Position numbers and translations under genes: made by a program. This document shows, piece after piece, positions 47,432-56,054 of a stretch of 62,832 bases of DNA; within the stretch, counting starts at the first letter, position 1; each line of letters begins with the position of its first letter. Location: positions 1-62,832 of the forward strand of contig JAIXSY010000014.1 in assembly GCA_027484445.1 (NCBI GenBank), in the 5' to 3' direction. The notes under the pieces are model-generated. The model made no database searches. It saw only the letters and a program-made list of their open reading frames with translations, and was not told the origin of the DNA. This DNA comes from Verrucomicrobiaceae bacterium (GTDB lineage: Bacteria; Verrucomicrobiota; Verrucomicrobiia; Verrucomicrobiales; Verrucomicrobiaceae).

Positions 47432-49347
47432 CAGGCTTCCACCACCAAAGGGCCTCGGGTGCAACGTGCCTGACAGGCGAGCACATAGCCTTGTGCCCTG
47501 TCGTCGGGGTCGAGACCGGTCTCGGTCTCCATCGCGATTTCCCCTGCTAGCAGGCGGGTAACGCAAACCCCGCATTCGCCGACCCGGCACGAATAGGGGA
47601 TCTCAACACCGGCTGTTTCGGCAGCCTCGAGGATCGTCTCGTCGGTGTGGAGTGGCGCCGAAACGCCGGCTACCGAGAAGGTTACCGTAGTTGCCGCCAA
47701 CCGTGCACGGGCCGACGCAGCGGGCGGGGGGACCGCATGCGCGGCACTCTGCTCGCCAGGTTCGTCGATTGGCAGCGAAGCGGGTCCGAACGCCTCGCTG
47801 AATATCTGCGCCTCGGGCACCCCGATCTGCATCAGGATTTCGCGCATGGCGGCCATCATTGGCGGTGGCCCGCACAGATGGACGCGCCGTCCGACGATTT
47901 CGGGAACCGCGCTTTCAAGCAACTCGCGGGTGATGTGTCCTTTGGGTCCATGCCAGACCGTTCCCGGCGATCGTTCCATCGATGCAAAAACACTGAGATT
48001 GGGGTGGCGGCGCTCGAGCTGTTCGATCTCCTCCCGGAAGACAAATTCGTCGGTCGAGCGGGCTGCGAAGACGAAGAAAATCTCGCCGGGCCAGGCCGTA
48101 TCGGTCAGGAAGCGCAGTACTGACATCATCGGCGTGATGCCGACGCCGCCGGCAATCAGAACGATGCTCTCAGCTTCGCTCCCGGTGAAGGTGAAACGGC
48201 CGAATGGTCCTGCAATTTGAACCAGGTCGCCGGTCGTGACGCTATCGTGCAGATGGCGTGAGACAGCGCCCTGCGTCTCGCGCTTGATGGTCAATTCAAC
48301 ATAGGCGCGCTGCGTCGGTGAAGAGGCGATCGTGTATGACCGCTTGGCTTTGGTGCCGTCCTCCTTCAATACTTCGATTTGCAGGAACTGGCCGGGCAGG
48401 AACTCGAAAGGAAGCTGATCGGAGCCTGGGAGCACCAAGCGGAAGGTCTTGACTGTCGGCGTTTCGTTGAAGATCTGGGCGACGCGCAGCTCGCCGCTCC
48501 AGGGGCGAGGTTTGCCCGTGGGGGCAAGACCAGACAAATCCGGTTGGCGTGTCGGCCAGACTGCAGGGCTCGAGATGCGCTGGCTGGCGGCATCCTGGCC
48601 TGGGGCGACCGGTGCCGGGCTCGTCAAGTCGGCTATCGGGCCTGCGTGCGGAACCGGGGCGACAAGTGCCCTGACTTTCCGTAGCCGCAGCATCTGCAGA
48701 GCTAACAGCGCTGCCAATGCGAGCAGGGTGGCCGCCATCAACAGCCAGTGTGCCGGCGCAAGGCCCCACAGCCGTCCGGTGATCGAAGCGCTCGCAACGC
48801 GGGGTGTGAGCCCGGTCTCCTTGCGAAACCAGTCATTCGCCGCGCTGTCGCTGTTTTTTTGGCCTGCTAGTACGGCGATCATGGCCGATCCGCTTTCAAT
48901 AAGTGTCGCTGCCTCGCGAAGCTGGTTGGCCATCTCAATCCCGTCAGGCTGATCCGGACCATGGGCTTTGCTTGTGATCTCGCTGGCAATGCTCAAGCCG
49001 CGGTGGAGTCGCGCATTCGCTTGCGCCGCGGCCTCCTTTCGCGCAGCCTCATCGCGTTCGGGCAGTGCCAGAAAAGCGGAATAGCTGCTGAACTGCTGGC
49101 TCAGCTGACTCTCGCCGCCTGTCATCTGTTTCATCATTTCGGTCATGGGGCTGGCGCGGCTCATGCTGGATTGCGCCGGAACGCGAGACTGGGCCACTGT
49201 CCTCTCAGCGCTCGTCGACGCGGCTTTGCCTCCGGGATGGTGCGCGGTGTGATTGGCGGCAGATTGTGCGGCTGCCGCCTGGCCGATGACGGCCGCAGCC
49301 GCGATGAGGAGTATCCGCGCCGGGCGTTCTGCGAAAACGAAGTTCAT
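47431..49347 (-). CDS. Membrane-anchored FAD/NAD(P) oxidoreductase fused to 2Fe-2S ferredoxin
   Basis: This 638-residue protein starts with a signal-like segment and a His/Met-containing region of about 190 residues. A membrane helix follows around 200-222 (WLLMAATLLALAALLALQML), and then a ferredoxin-NADP reductase module: RSYTIASSP for FAD, VLIAGGVGITPMMSVLRFL for NAD(P), and HLCGPPPMMAAM. The C-terminal 90 residues or so are a plant-type 2Fe-2S domain (CRVGECGVC plus a late CQARC). The likely topology puts the N-terminal region outside and the redox domains in the cytoplasm. It would feed electrons from NAD(P)H to the dihaem protein encoded next. The N-terminal domain is not recognised. 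Confidence 0.8.
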   Translation of the reverse strand: MNFVFAERPARILLIAAAAVIGQAAAAQSAANHTAHHPGGKAASTSAERTVAQSRVPAQSSMSRASPMTEMMKQMTGGESQLSQQFSSYSAFLALPERDEAARKEAAAQANARLHRGLSIASEITSKAHGPDQPDGIEMANQLREAATLIESGSAMIAVLAGQKNSDSAANDWFRKETGLTPRVASASITGRLWGLAPAHWLLMAATLLALAALLALQMLRLRKVRALVAPVPHAGPIADLTSPAPVAPGQDAASQRISSPAVWPTRQPDLSGLAPTGKPRPWSGELRVAQIFNETPTVKTFRLVLPGSDQLPFEFLPGQFLQIEVLKEDGTKAKRSYTIASSPTQRAYVELTIKRETQGAVSRHLHDSVTTGDLVQIAGPFGRFTFTGSEAESIVLIAGGVGITPMMSVLRFLTDTAWPGEIFFVFAARSTDEFVFREEIEQLERRHPNLSVFASMERSPGTVWHGPKGHITRELLESAVPEIVGRRVHLCGPPPMMAAMREILMQIGVPEAQIFSEAFGPASLPIDEPGEQSAAHAVPPPAASARARLAATTVTFSVAGVSAPLHTDETILEAAETAGVEIPYSCRVGECGVCVTRLLAGEIAMETETGLDPDDRAQGYVLACQARCTRGPLVVEA

Positions 49348-49373
49348 GTCACCCCATTTGCCGGCCCAATTGC

Positions 49374-49715
49374 CTACATGTCGCTCATTGGCATCGGATC
49401 CGCCTTGTCCTTGGGCGCAGGCTCGGGAGCGGGCTTGTTCCCCATTCCCTGCATCGCGGGGCCGTGGGTCCCGTCCGGCCCCATCTGGTCAGCGGGCATA
49501 GTTCCATTCTGCATGGAATCGTGCATGGCTTCACCCTCGTTCATCTGATCGTGCATTTCGCGGGCAACTTCTGACGGGTTGTCTTCCGGAATGCTGGTAT
49601 CGGTGTTGGGTGCAGCGACATTGTCGGCCTCTGACGCCGGGCTACAGGCACCCAGCGCTGCGGTAATCACGAGTGCCGATACAATCGGGGTCCATTTGGG
49701 GCTGAGCAAAGTCAT
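49374..49715 (-). CDS. Met-rich small lipoprotein
   Basis: The 113-residue product has a lipobox (AALGAC) followed by an acidic, low-complexity domain rich in methionine and histidine. Examples are EMHDQMNEGEAMHDSMQNG, ADQMGPDGTHGPAMQGMG and the terminal PMPMSDM. Such Met-His segments usually bind Cu(I) or Ag(I) in the periplasm. It lies 26 bases upstream of the flavin oxidoreductase and may be the first gene of that operon. Confidence 0.65.
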   Translation of the reverse strand: MTLLSPKWTPIVSALVITAALGACSPASEADNVAAPNTDTSIPEDNPSEVAREMHDQMNEGEAMHDSMQNGTMPADQMGPDGTHGPAMQGMGNKPAPEPAPKDKADPMPMSDM

Positions 49716-49801
49716 GATCGTTCCTTTCTTCTGAATGGGATTTCGCCGTTAAGCAGCGCTGGCTGACCAAGACCGTGCGCGGGAGACGCCTTGCGGCGAG
49801 G

Positions 49802-50260
49802 TTAGCCAGCAACCTGCTGATGGGGGTTTTCGGATCTCTGCCTGAGCTGGCGACGGGAATGCGGATGGGCGATATACCCGAGGATCGGGCAGTCACTGAC
49901 AGGCACATCCACAGGACAATCCGCGACAAGTTGAGCAAGAGCTCGTTTAATTGTTCGGAGCTGCGAAAGCTTGTCTGACAGGCTGCGGATCTTCTTTTCT
50001 GTCAGTTCGACAACCTCGGCAGCAGACTTGGCCTGAGAGTGCCGCAACGATAACAGCAGCACGATCTCGCTCAGGGTAAACCCGAGCAGCTGCGCGGTCT
50101 TGATGAAGTTGACCCGTTCGACATCGTCGCGCCCATAGATGCGATAGCCGGAGGCCGTCCGGTCGGGTTCGGGCAAAAGACCAGAGCGCTCATAATAGCG
50201 AATGGTATCGCGCCGCACGCCACATGCTGAAGCCAGCGCCCCGATGGTGTAACCTTGCAT
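49802..50260 (-). CDS. MerR-family regulator, CueR/copper-type
   Basis: The 152-residue regulator has a MerR winged helix (YTIGALASACGVRRDTIRYYERSGLL). Its metal loop has C115 and C124 (CPVDVPVSDC) but no cysteine near position 77, where Cu(I)/Ag(I) sensors have Ser. This favours a monovalent-metal sensor, although the loop spacing is one residue longer than in CueR. A tail of about 25 residues rich in His, Gln and Arg follows. Likely targets are the two MerR-type promoters at 50881-50912 and 50975-51006. Confidence 0.8.
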   Translation of the reverse strand: MQGYTIGALASACGVRRDTIRYYERSGLLPEPDRTASGYRIYGRDDVERVNFIKTAQLLGFTLSEIVLLLSLRHSQAKSAAEVVELTEKKIRSLSDKLSQLRTIKRALAQLVADCPVDVPVSDCPILGYIAHPHSRRQLRQRSENPHQQVAG

Positions 50261-50382
50261 TTGCGGCTCCTTTCAGATGGGTTCGCTTGTTCCCAGATCC
50301 GTTGGCATCGTCTCTTTGGGGCCATGCATCCATCTTGGGCTGGAGCGGGGCAGCCGCCGGCCTGCGCTGCCCCGCTCACTGC

Positions 50383-50733
50383 TCATTTGCGGCTGAGCTC
50401 GACGATGTCGTGCTCCTTGAGCTTGCCGTCGGTCACCTGCGTGCGAGCAAAATGATCATCGATGATCTCGGTGATCTTGACCTCGCCAACCTTCACCCGC
50501 TTGTAACTCGTCTGCTCGGGTCGGTGCGCGTGCCGGTACTCAACCCGGTAAACATCCAGAACCTGACCGGTCTGCGCGCCGTCGGCCTTGCCGATGCAGA
50601 TCACCGGGCCCGTATCCTCCATCGCGACGACGTGTCCGCGCATGAAAAAGCTGTGCCCCATGCCCTGGGCGATCGACGGTGAAGCGCTGATCAGCGCGGC
50701 GCCGATCAGCAGGGATGCGAAAATTTTCTTCAT
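50383..50733 (-). CDS. Hypothetical periplasmic protein
   Basis: The 116-residue product has a signal peptide (MKKIFASLLIGAALISASPSIAQ). A compact domain follows, with strands such as FFMRGHVVAMEDTGPVICIGKADG and VDVYRVE-like segments, resembling an OB- or SH3-like barrel that often carries 'FVVRG' starts in sphingomonad proteins. I cannot assign a function. It is transcribed from the MerR-type promoter at 50881-50912 and lies upstream of the CueR-like gene, so a copper link is inferred. Confidence 0.55.
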   Translation of the reverse strand: MKKIFASLLIGAALISASPSIAQGMGHSFFMRGHVVAMEDTGPVICIGKADGAQTGQVLDVYRVEYRHAHRPEQTSYKRVKVGEVKITEIIDDHFARTQVTDGKLKEHDIVELSRK

Positions 50734-50880
50734 GTCACGTTGCTCCTTCGAAAAAGGCCGCCGCCGCTGTCGCAGCCAGCGATTAAACCGTTAATCATGC
50801 ACGCATAATCAGCACTTTGGGCAGACATACGTCGGGGCGAGAAGGCGCATGGTCCATGTCTGATCGCAGCACCGAACGGG

Positions 50881-50912
50881 CTTATGCACCTTCGACCATG
50901 GTCATAGGTCAA
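50881..50912 (-). promoter_or_regulatory. MerR-type promoter, minus strand
   Basis: On the minus strand TTGACC (50912-50907) and CATAAG (50886-50881) are 20 bases apart. The spacer contains the dyad ACCT-AT-GACC-AT-GGTC-GA-AGGT. The -10 context GTGCATAAGCC is the same as in the MerR promoter at 28582-28612. It drives the gene at 50383-50733. Confidence 0.75.
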
Positions 50913-50974
50913 GGGAAATCTGGATCATTGATCTTCGTCAAAATGCGATCAGAAAAAATCCCAAAAATCGAACA

Positions 50975-51006
50975 TTGACCCGGGACCGTAGTCCGGAGGG
51001 TAGAAC
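50975..51006 (+). promoter_or_regulatory. MerR-type promoter of the Csp-like gene
   Basis: TTGACC (50975-50980) and TAGAAC (51001-51006) are separated by 20 bases containing the dyad core GGAC-CGTA-GTCC. The spacing is that of CueR-type activated promoters. It lies about 45 bases upstream of the start codon of the Cys-rich copper-storage gene. Confidence 0.7.
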
Positions 51007-51050
51007 GCCAAACGACCTGACAAAGGTCTCAACTCGTTTGGAGAAAGATG

Positions 51051-51383
51051 ATGTCGAACAACCATCTCGATTGCCTTGCCGCATGCAACGCCTGCGCAGA
51101 TGCCTGCGATACTTGCACCGTCTCATGTCTCAGGTCAGATCATGTTGAGGCCATGACGCGATGCATCGAGCTCACGCTCGATTGCGCAGCCCTTTGTCGT
51201 CTCGCGGCTAGTTTCGTCGCGCGCAAAAGCAGCTTCGCCAAGCAGCTTTGTGCGCTCTGTGCGGAGGTATGCGAAAGCTGCGCCGCTGAATGCGGACAAC
51301 ATGCTCATGATCACTGCCAGGCTTGTGCAGCTGCATGCCGCATATGTGCCGACGAATGCCGCAAAATGATCGCAGCTTCCTGA
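51051..51383 (+). CDS. Csp-like four-helix copper-storage protein (DUF326)
   Basis: The 110-residue product is packed with about 18 cysteines in C-x3-C, C-x2-C and longer helical spacings: CLAACNACADACDTCTVSC, CAALCRL, CALCAEVCESCAAEC, CQACAAACRICADEC. This is the pattern of Csp four-helix bundles that store Cu(I) inside the bundle. There is no export signal, so it is a cytosolic Csp3-like form. ATG 51051 is preferred over the adjacent ATG 51048 because its spacing to GGAG is better. It is driven by the MerR-type promoter upstream and followed by a hairpin. Confidence 0.88.
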   Translation: MSNNHLDCLAACNACADACDTCTVSCLRSDHVEAMTRCIELTLDCAALCRLAASFVARKSSFAKQLCALCAEVCESCAAECGQHAHDHCQACAAACRICADECRKMIAAS

Positions 51384-51390
51384 TCCAGCC

Positions 51391-51430
51391 GAGGTCGCCG
51401 TCGCTCGGTTACCCGGACAACGGCGACCTC
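51391..51430 (+). terminator. Hairpin after the Csp-like gene
   Basis: GAGGTCGCCGT (51391-51401) and ACGGCGACCTC (51420-51430) form a perfect 11-pair stem with an 18-base loop, 8 bases after the stop codon. There is no T-run, so it may act as a transcript-stabilising or Rho-assisted end. Confidence 0.5.
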
Positions 51431-51579
51431 ATTCACCAACTACATCGATGGGCAACGAAGCGGCGCGACAAGCGGTCGCGCAGTCTGACTTCTTCTGGTT
51501 CTCGAGGCCAGAGATGTTTACATCCTGCTCCGGCAGAAGTGCAAAAATCCTGGAATTCAGAAATCTGTCCTCGTAGAAG

Positions 51580-53931
51580 TCACAGAGAAATCTGTCGAAG
51601 CCGCAACGAATTGCCGATCACGCTCACCGAAGACAGCGCCATGGCCGCAGCAGCAATGATGGGTGACAGCATGATCCCGAATACGGGATAGAGTATTCCC
51701 GCTGCCACCGGAATGCCTGCGACATTGTAGGCAAAGGCAAAGAACAGGTTTTGGCGGATGTTTTTCATGGTAGCATGGCTGAGGCGGCGAGCGCGCACAA
51801 TCCCGGTCAGATCACCTCTCAGCAAGGTTACGCCGGCGCTCTCGATCGCGACATCGGTCCCCGAACCCATCGCGATACCCACATCTGCGGCCGCCAGTGC
51901 CGGTGCATCGTTTACTCCATCGCCGGCCATGGCGACGATGCGTCCTTCATCCCGCAGCCGTTTCACGATCGCGCTTTTCTGATCCGGTAGCACATCGGCT
52001 TCAACATCCGCAATGCCGAGACGCCGGGCGATTGCTTCGGCGGTGACGCGATTGTCACCTGTCAGCATGATGACATGAATGCCTGCTTGAGCCAGAGCAA
52101 GGAGCGCTGCGGGCGTCGTCTGCTTGACCGGATCGGCGATGCCGATGGCGCCGGCAGCCTGGCCGTCGATGCCAAGAAAAATGGCTGTTGCGCCCTCACT
52201 GCGCAGGTCATCTGCGCGCTCCGCAAGGGCGCCGAGCTGGATGCCCTGTTCGCCAAGAAAACGAGCATTGCCCGCAACGAGGCTGCGGCCATCGACCTGG
52301 CCGATGATGCCCTTGCCGACGGGTTGATTGACATTGGTCGGCTCGCTGATCGCGAGGCCTCTGATTTCGGCTTCGCGTACAATCGCCAACGCCAGCGGAT
52401 GTTCACTACTGCGTTCAAGACTGGCGGCAAGGCGAAGAAGATCGTCCTCATCGAAGCCGCGAGCGGTTTCGATAGCAACGACAGCCGGCTTGCCTTCCGT
52501 CAGTGTTCCGGTCTTGTCGACCACCAGCGTGTCGATCTTCTCCATACGCTCGAGGGCTTCAGCGTTCTTGATCAGAATCCCGGACTGAGCGCCGCGACCG
52601 ACGCCCACCATTATCGACATGGGCGTGGCAAGACCGAGTGCACAGGGGCACGCGATGATCAAGACGGCTACCGCCGCAATTAAGCCATAACCCATAGCCG
52701 GTGACGGTCCGACCAGTGACCAGGAGACGAAGGCTATAGCAGCGACAGCGATGACTATCGGCACAAACCAGCCAGAAACGGTATCGGCAAGCCGCTGGAT
52801 CGGCGCCCGGCTTCGCTGAGCATCCGCGACCATCTGGACAATGCGCGCGAGCATGGTGTCGCGCCCGACTCGTTCCGCACGCATGACCAGACCCCCGGTC
52901 TGATTGATTGTGCCGCCAACCAGTTTGGAACCTGCTTCCTTGGTGACCGGCATCGATTCGCCTGTGACCATGGATTCGTCGATCGTGCTGCGGCCCTCGA
53001 CGACCGCGCCATCGACGGGCACTTTTTCTCCCGGACGCACGCGCAACGTGTCGCCGACCAGGACCTGGTCCAGCGCAATCTCTTCATCGCTGCCATTATC
53101 GCGAACACGGCGAGCGAGCTTGGGGGAGAGATCGAGCAATGCACGAATCGCGCCGCTGGTCGTCTCCCGGGCCCGCAATTCAAGCAGCTGGCCAAGCAAG
53201 ACGAGCACCGTGATAACCGCTGCGGCTTCGAAATAGACAGCAACCGAACCGTCATCGGAGCGAAACGCTGGCGGAAATATTCCCGGCACCAGAGAGGCGG
53301 CCATGCTGTAGATCCAGGCGACCCCGGTCCCCATGGCAATCAGCGTGAACATGTTGAGACTGCGACTTTTGATCGATGCCCAACCGCGCTCGAAAAATGG
53401 CCAGCCCGCCCACAAAACCACGGGTGTTGCCAGCACCATCTGGATCAGGTTTGCAAGGTTTCCGTCCAGAACATGACGCAGGCCTGTCATGTGCCCACCC
53501 ATTTCGAGCGCGACCACCGGCAAGGCGAGCACGAGGCCGATCGCGAAGCGGCGCTTCATATCCTTGTATTCGTCCGATGGCCCATCGCTGAGGGTCGGGG
53601 TCATTGGCTCAAGCGCCATGCCGCAGATCGGACAGCTTCCTGGGCCGGACTGCTGGATCTCCGGATGCATCGGACAGGTCCAGATTGCGCCTTTTGGAAC
53701 GAGACTGGGCAGCTGGGGGGAATCGCTTATGTACCGGCCAGGATCGGCAGTGAACTTAGTAAGACAGCCCGCGCTGCAGAAAAAGTGATGGGCTCCAGCA
53801 TGGGTCACGACATGCTTTGTGGTTTCAGGATTGACCCTCATCCCGCAGACCGGATCCGTCGCCATCTTTTCTGCCGTGGAGTGAGGATCAGCATCCTCAC
53901 CATGGTGACGCACTGTCTCGGTCATAATCAT
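51580..53931 (-). CDS. copA: Copper-translocating P1B-1 ATPase with YHS and heavy-metal-binding domains
   Basis: This 783-residue P-type ATPase starts with a YHS-like domain (DPVCGMRV...[11 protein letters not shown], about 25-68) and a heavy-metal-binding domain ([10 protein letters not shown]...[12 protein letters not shown], about 84-110) in place of the usual CXXC domain. The ion-binding helix has [11 protein letters not shown], typical of Cu(I) pumps. [11 protein letters not shown] and [22 protein letters not shown] are intact. It exports Cu(I) from the cytoplasm. An in-frame ATG at 53925 is an alternative start. It is convergent with the Csp-like gene and followed upstream by the DUF411 operon. 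Confidence 0.92.
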   Translation of the reverse strand: MIMTETVRHHGEDADPHSTAEKMATDPVCGMRVNPETTKHVVTHAGAHHFFCSAGCLTKFTADPGRYISDSPQLPSLVPKGAIWTCPMHPEIQQSGPGSCPICGMALEPMTPTLSDGPSDEYKDMKRRFAIGLVLALPVVALEMGGHMTGLRHVLDGNLANLIQMVLATPVVLWAGWPFFERGWASIKSRSLNMFTLIAMGTGVAWIYSMAASLVPGIFPPAFRSDDGSVAVYFEAAAVITVLVLLGQLLELRARETTSGAIRALLDLSPKLARRVRDNGSDEEIALDQVLVGDTLRVRPGEKVPVDGAVVEGRSTIDESMVTGESMPVTKEAGSKLVGGTINQTGGLVMRAERVGRDTMLARIVQMVADAQRSRAPIQRLADTVSGWFVPIVIAVAAIAFVSWSLVGPSPAMGYGLIAAVAVLIIACPCALGLATPMSIMVGVGRGAQSGILIKNAEALERMEKIDTLVVDKTGTLTEGKPAVVAIETARGFDEDDLLRLAASLERSSEHPLALAIVREAEIRGLAISEPTNVNQPVGKGIIGQVDGRSLVAGNARFLGEQGIQLGALAERADDLRSEGATAIFLGIDGQAAGAIGIADPVKQTTPAALLALAQAGIHVIMLTGDNRVTAEAIARRLGIADVEADVLPDQKSAIVKRLRDEGRIVAMAGDGVNDAPALAAADVGIAMGSGTDVAIESAGVTLLRGDLTGIVRARRLSHATMKNIRQNLFFAFAYNVAGIPVAAGILYPVFGIMLSPIIAAAAMALSSVSVIGNSLRLRQISL

Positions 53932-54056
53932 GTCCCTTGGCTAGTCTGCTGCATGTTGCGACACGATCTCGGCCCAGCAGCCGAGAGATTCGTCGCCAAT
54001 CCAGCGTCATTGACGCCTGGCCTTGTCTCTCAATGCTCTGCCATCAAGACTCGCTC

Positions 54057-54488
54057 CTAGTAGCTCTTGAAGATTGTCGGCCTGGCTGTACCAAAAGCAA
54101 AGACATGGTATCTGTCTCTTGGGCGGCCCGGTGCTTCCATTCCCGGCGAACCGAGCGGCATGCCGGCCACCGCCAGGCCCTTCACGCCCTTTGGCTTGGT
54201 GGTAAGAACGCGCTTCATGTCGGCAATGGGGACGTGACCTTCAAAGGCCATGCCGTCGATCAGCGCGGTATGGCACGACACAAGGTTTGCGGGCAGACCA
54301 ATCTTGCGCTGCAAGTTTGATCGTTGCCGGTCATCGATGACCTGGACTTTGCGACCGAACGCCGAGCGCACCTGTGCGGCCCACTTTTCACAACATCCGC
54401 AGCCCGGATCACGGTGCATGACGATGTCGTTAGCCGCCAAGGCGGATGACGACATCAGAGCGAGCAAAATCGCGAACGTCTTGACCAT
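54057..54488 (-). CDS. DUF411 exported metal-binding protein
   Basis: The 143-residue protein has a signal peptide (ending SSALAAND) and the DUF411 signature HRDPGCGCCEKW near the mature N-terminus. The second half includes VSCHTALIDGMAFEGHVP. The cysteines form a thioredoxin-like metal site, and the family is frequent in copper and silver resistance loci. Its ATG overlaps the stop of the methyltransferase by one base (TAATG), so the two are coupled and share the ECF-type promoter at 55236-55262. Confidence 0.85.
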   Translation of the reverse strand: MVKTFAILLALMSSSALAANDIVMHRDPGCGCCEKWAAQVRSAFGRKVQVIDDRQRSNLQRKIGLPANLVSCHTALIDGMAFEGHVPIADMKRVLTTKPKGVKGLAVAGMPLGSPGMEAPGRPRDRYHVFAFGTARPTIFKSY

Positions 54489-55162
54489 TAGTGCAATCCT
54501 TTCATGATGTCTTCACTGCTTGGCACAACAAAGATCGAAATCGTCCCTGTCGGCGTATCCAACTGATAGCTTGGTGAGACCGTGCGGCCACCAAGCTTTT
54601 CGAGCTCCGCCTCAAGGAAACCTTCGACATGGGGCTGGGTGTCGGTCTGTCCGTCTATCAACTGGATAATCCGAAAGGCTTGTCGCATGATCCAATTGGT
54701 AGGCCGGGCGTAATCGGCAACGAACACTTTGCCGCCGGGGGCAGCAGCGGCGAACATCGCGGCGAGCCCCGTCCGCTTTCCCTCGAGTGGCACCTGATGG
54801 AATACGAGGCTCGACACGACCTTGTTGGCCGGGCCGCAGGCTACCGCATCCTGCGCGAAACCCTTCTTCCATTCGATGGAAACGCCTGCGACTGCGGCTT
54901 TCTCTCTTGCGATCGCCAAGGCTTGCCCGTCAGGGTCAAGGCCAATGATGGTGGCTTGGGGTTCGCGCTGCTTCATGAGGATCGCAAGCGATCCGGTCCC
55001 GCACCCCACATCGAGGATCGTTTCCCCAGCCTTGGGGTCAAGCAGATCCAGCAAGGCACTGCGCCAGCGACGTTCGCGCGTCAGCAGTGCCACGCCGCGG
55101 TCATACAATTTTGTCGACGCAAATCGGCCTGCAGCCGGAGTGAAAGTTGGGGTTTCGCTCAT
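54488..55162 (-). CDS. Class I SAM-dependent methyltransferase
   Basis: The 224-residue protein has a Rossmann methyltransferase fold: motif I ILDVGCGTGSLAILM, an acidic motif II (IIGLDPDGQAL) and motif IV-like VVSSLVFHQVPL. It resembles UbiE/ArsM-type small-molecule methyltransferases but lacks the conserved cysteines of ArsM, so the substrate is unknown. ATG 55162 is chosen over an upstream start at 55183. It is the first gene of a two-gene operon with DUF411 and is divergent from the ECF sigma operon. Confidence 0.8.
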   Translation of the reverse strand: MSETPTFTPAAGRFASTKLYDRGVALLTRERRWRSALLDLLDPKAGETILDVGCGTGSLAILMKQREPQATIIGLDPDGQALAIAREKAAVAGVSIEWKKGFAQDAVACGPANKVVSSLVFHQVPLEGKRTGLAAMFAAAAPGGKVFVADYARPTNWIMRQAFRIIQLIDGQTDTQPHVEGFLEAELEKLGGRTVSPSYQLDTPTGTISIFVVPSSEDIMKGLH

Positions 55163-55235
55163 GCTGCATCCTCGTACTGTCAATCACGGCAAGTCGCCGA
55201 CTTTGCGATCGATCCCGTTGTCCACACACACACTG

Positions 55236-55262
55236 ATACGCATGTCGCCGCATTATCCCTCA
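55236..55262 (-). promoter_or_regulatory. Candidate ECF sigma promoter of the methyltransferase-DUF411 operon
   Basis: On the minus strand TGAGGG (55262-55257), 15 bases, then GCGTAT (55241-55236) repeats the element found before the cnrYXH-like and copABCD operons. It lies 75 bases upstream of the methyltransferase start. Confidence 0.65.
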
Positions 55263-55283
55263 CGATGGTTGGGCAAAAATTTC

Positions 55284-55311
55284 TTGAGGGATCTTATCAT
55301 AAGATGCGTAT
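55284..55311 (+). promoter_or_regulatory. Candidate ECF sigma promoter of the cnrYXH-like operon
   Basis: TTGAGGG (55284-55290), 15 bases, then GCGTAT (55306-55311) lies 27 bases before the first gene. The spacer is exactly the palindrome ATCTTA-TCA-TAAGAT (55291-55305). AT-rich sequence (AAAAATTT) precedes the -35-like element, as at the copA copy. Confidence 0.7.
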
Positions 55312-55338
55312 GTGAAATGAACGTCCGGGAGATTGTAA

Positions 55339-55617
55339 ATGTATGACCTTGACCATTCGCTGCGGGCCCTTGCTGCACAGCCCATTCCCGCGCATCTCGC
55401 TATGATCGACGAGGCCGTGTTCGCAGGTCTGGAGGCACATCGGCGCGAAGTTGGTGCCGGATCCCGGCTGATGGGCCTGGCCGGCGCGTTTGCATTAGTG
55501 CTCGGCGTCATCTCCGGTACATTGGCGGATGCCAGCCCCGCGATAGCCCAGCCACTTTCGCCTTTTTCGCCTGACAATCCCCTGGCGCCCTCCACGCTGC
55601 TGGACGTTCATGCATGA
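55339..55617 (+). CDS. CnrY-like anti-sigma factor
   Basis: The 92-residue product has a cytoplasmic N-terminus (MYDLDHSLRALAAQPIP), one membrane helix (LMGLAGAFALVLGVISGTL, about 49-67) and a short periplasmic tail. This is the plan of CnrY-type anti-sigma factors. Sequence similarity is low, so the call depends on position: it overlaps the CnrX-like gene by 4 bases and precedes the sigma gene. It would hold the ECF sigma factor at the membrane until the periplasmic sensor signals. Confidence 0.7.
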   Translation: MYDLDHSLRALAAQPIPAHLAMIDEAVFAGLEAHRREVGAGSRLMGLAGAFALVLGVISGTLADASPAIAQPLSPFSPDNPLAPSTLLDVHA

Positions 55618-56054
55618 CCTGGACAAAGCGACTGCTTGTGATTGGGCTTGTTGCATTCGGGGCAGCTCTCGGGGGCACGTATCTTGGCCGTGAGCTGCTT
55701 GCGAGCACAGGCGAGGACGAGACGGAGTTGCATGCGCTCCTGCACAGCGAGCTTGACCTTGACGCGCAGCAGGCGGCAAAAATCGAGTTGATTGAACGCC
55801 GTTTTTCAACCCGCCGGAAAGCACTCGAGCTCGAGATGCGCGCCGCCAATGCCCATCTTGCCGAAGCGATGGAGGCCGAACACGGCTACGGGCCGGAGGT
55901 TTCGGCTGCGGTCGATCACACCCATCGGGTAATGGGCGAACTGCAAAAAGAAACGCTGGAGCATCTTTTCGCCATGCGTGCGGTGCTTACGCCCGACCAG
56001 GCAGCACGGTTTGACCGTACCGTAACAAAAGCGCTGACACCAGAAGTGCAGTGA
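55614..56054 (+). CDS. CnrX/NccX-like periplasmic metal sensor
   Basis: The 146-residue protein has one N-terminal membrane helix and a helical periplasmic domain. It keeps the CnrX metal-ligand pattern: H40 and H44 (HALLH), E61 in the next helix, and H117-x3-M121 (EHLFAM). CnrX binds Ni(II), Co(II) and Cu(II) at equivalent residues and, with CnrY, controls CnrH. It overlaps both neighbours by 4 bases. Confidence 0.82.
   Translation: MTWTKRLLVIGLVAFGAALGGTYLGRELLASTGEDETELHALLHSELDLDAQQAAKIELIERRFSTRRKALELEMRAANAHLAEAMEAEHGYGPEVSAAVDHTHRVMGELQKETLEHLFAMRAVLTPDQAARFDRTVTKALTPEVQ

Larger units (their letters stand above)
50734..51050. other. Divergent intergenic region with two MerR-type promoters
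   Basis: This 317-base stretch has no gene. It carries one MerR-type promoter on each strand, described separately, facing away from each other, and leaves a leader of about 140 bases before the minus-strand gene. Confidence 0.65.

Noticed and set aside
54488..55162. ArsM arsenite methyltransferase
   Set aside because: The general methyltransferase motifs fit, but the conserved cysteines needed to bind As(III) are missing.
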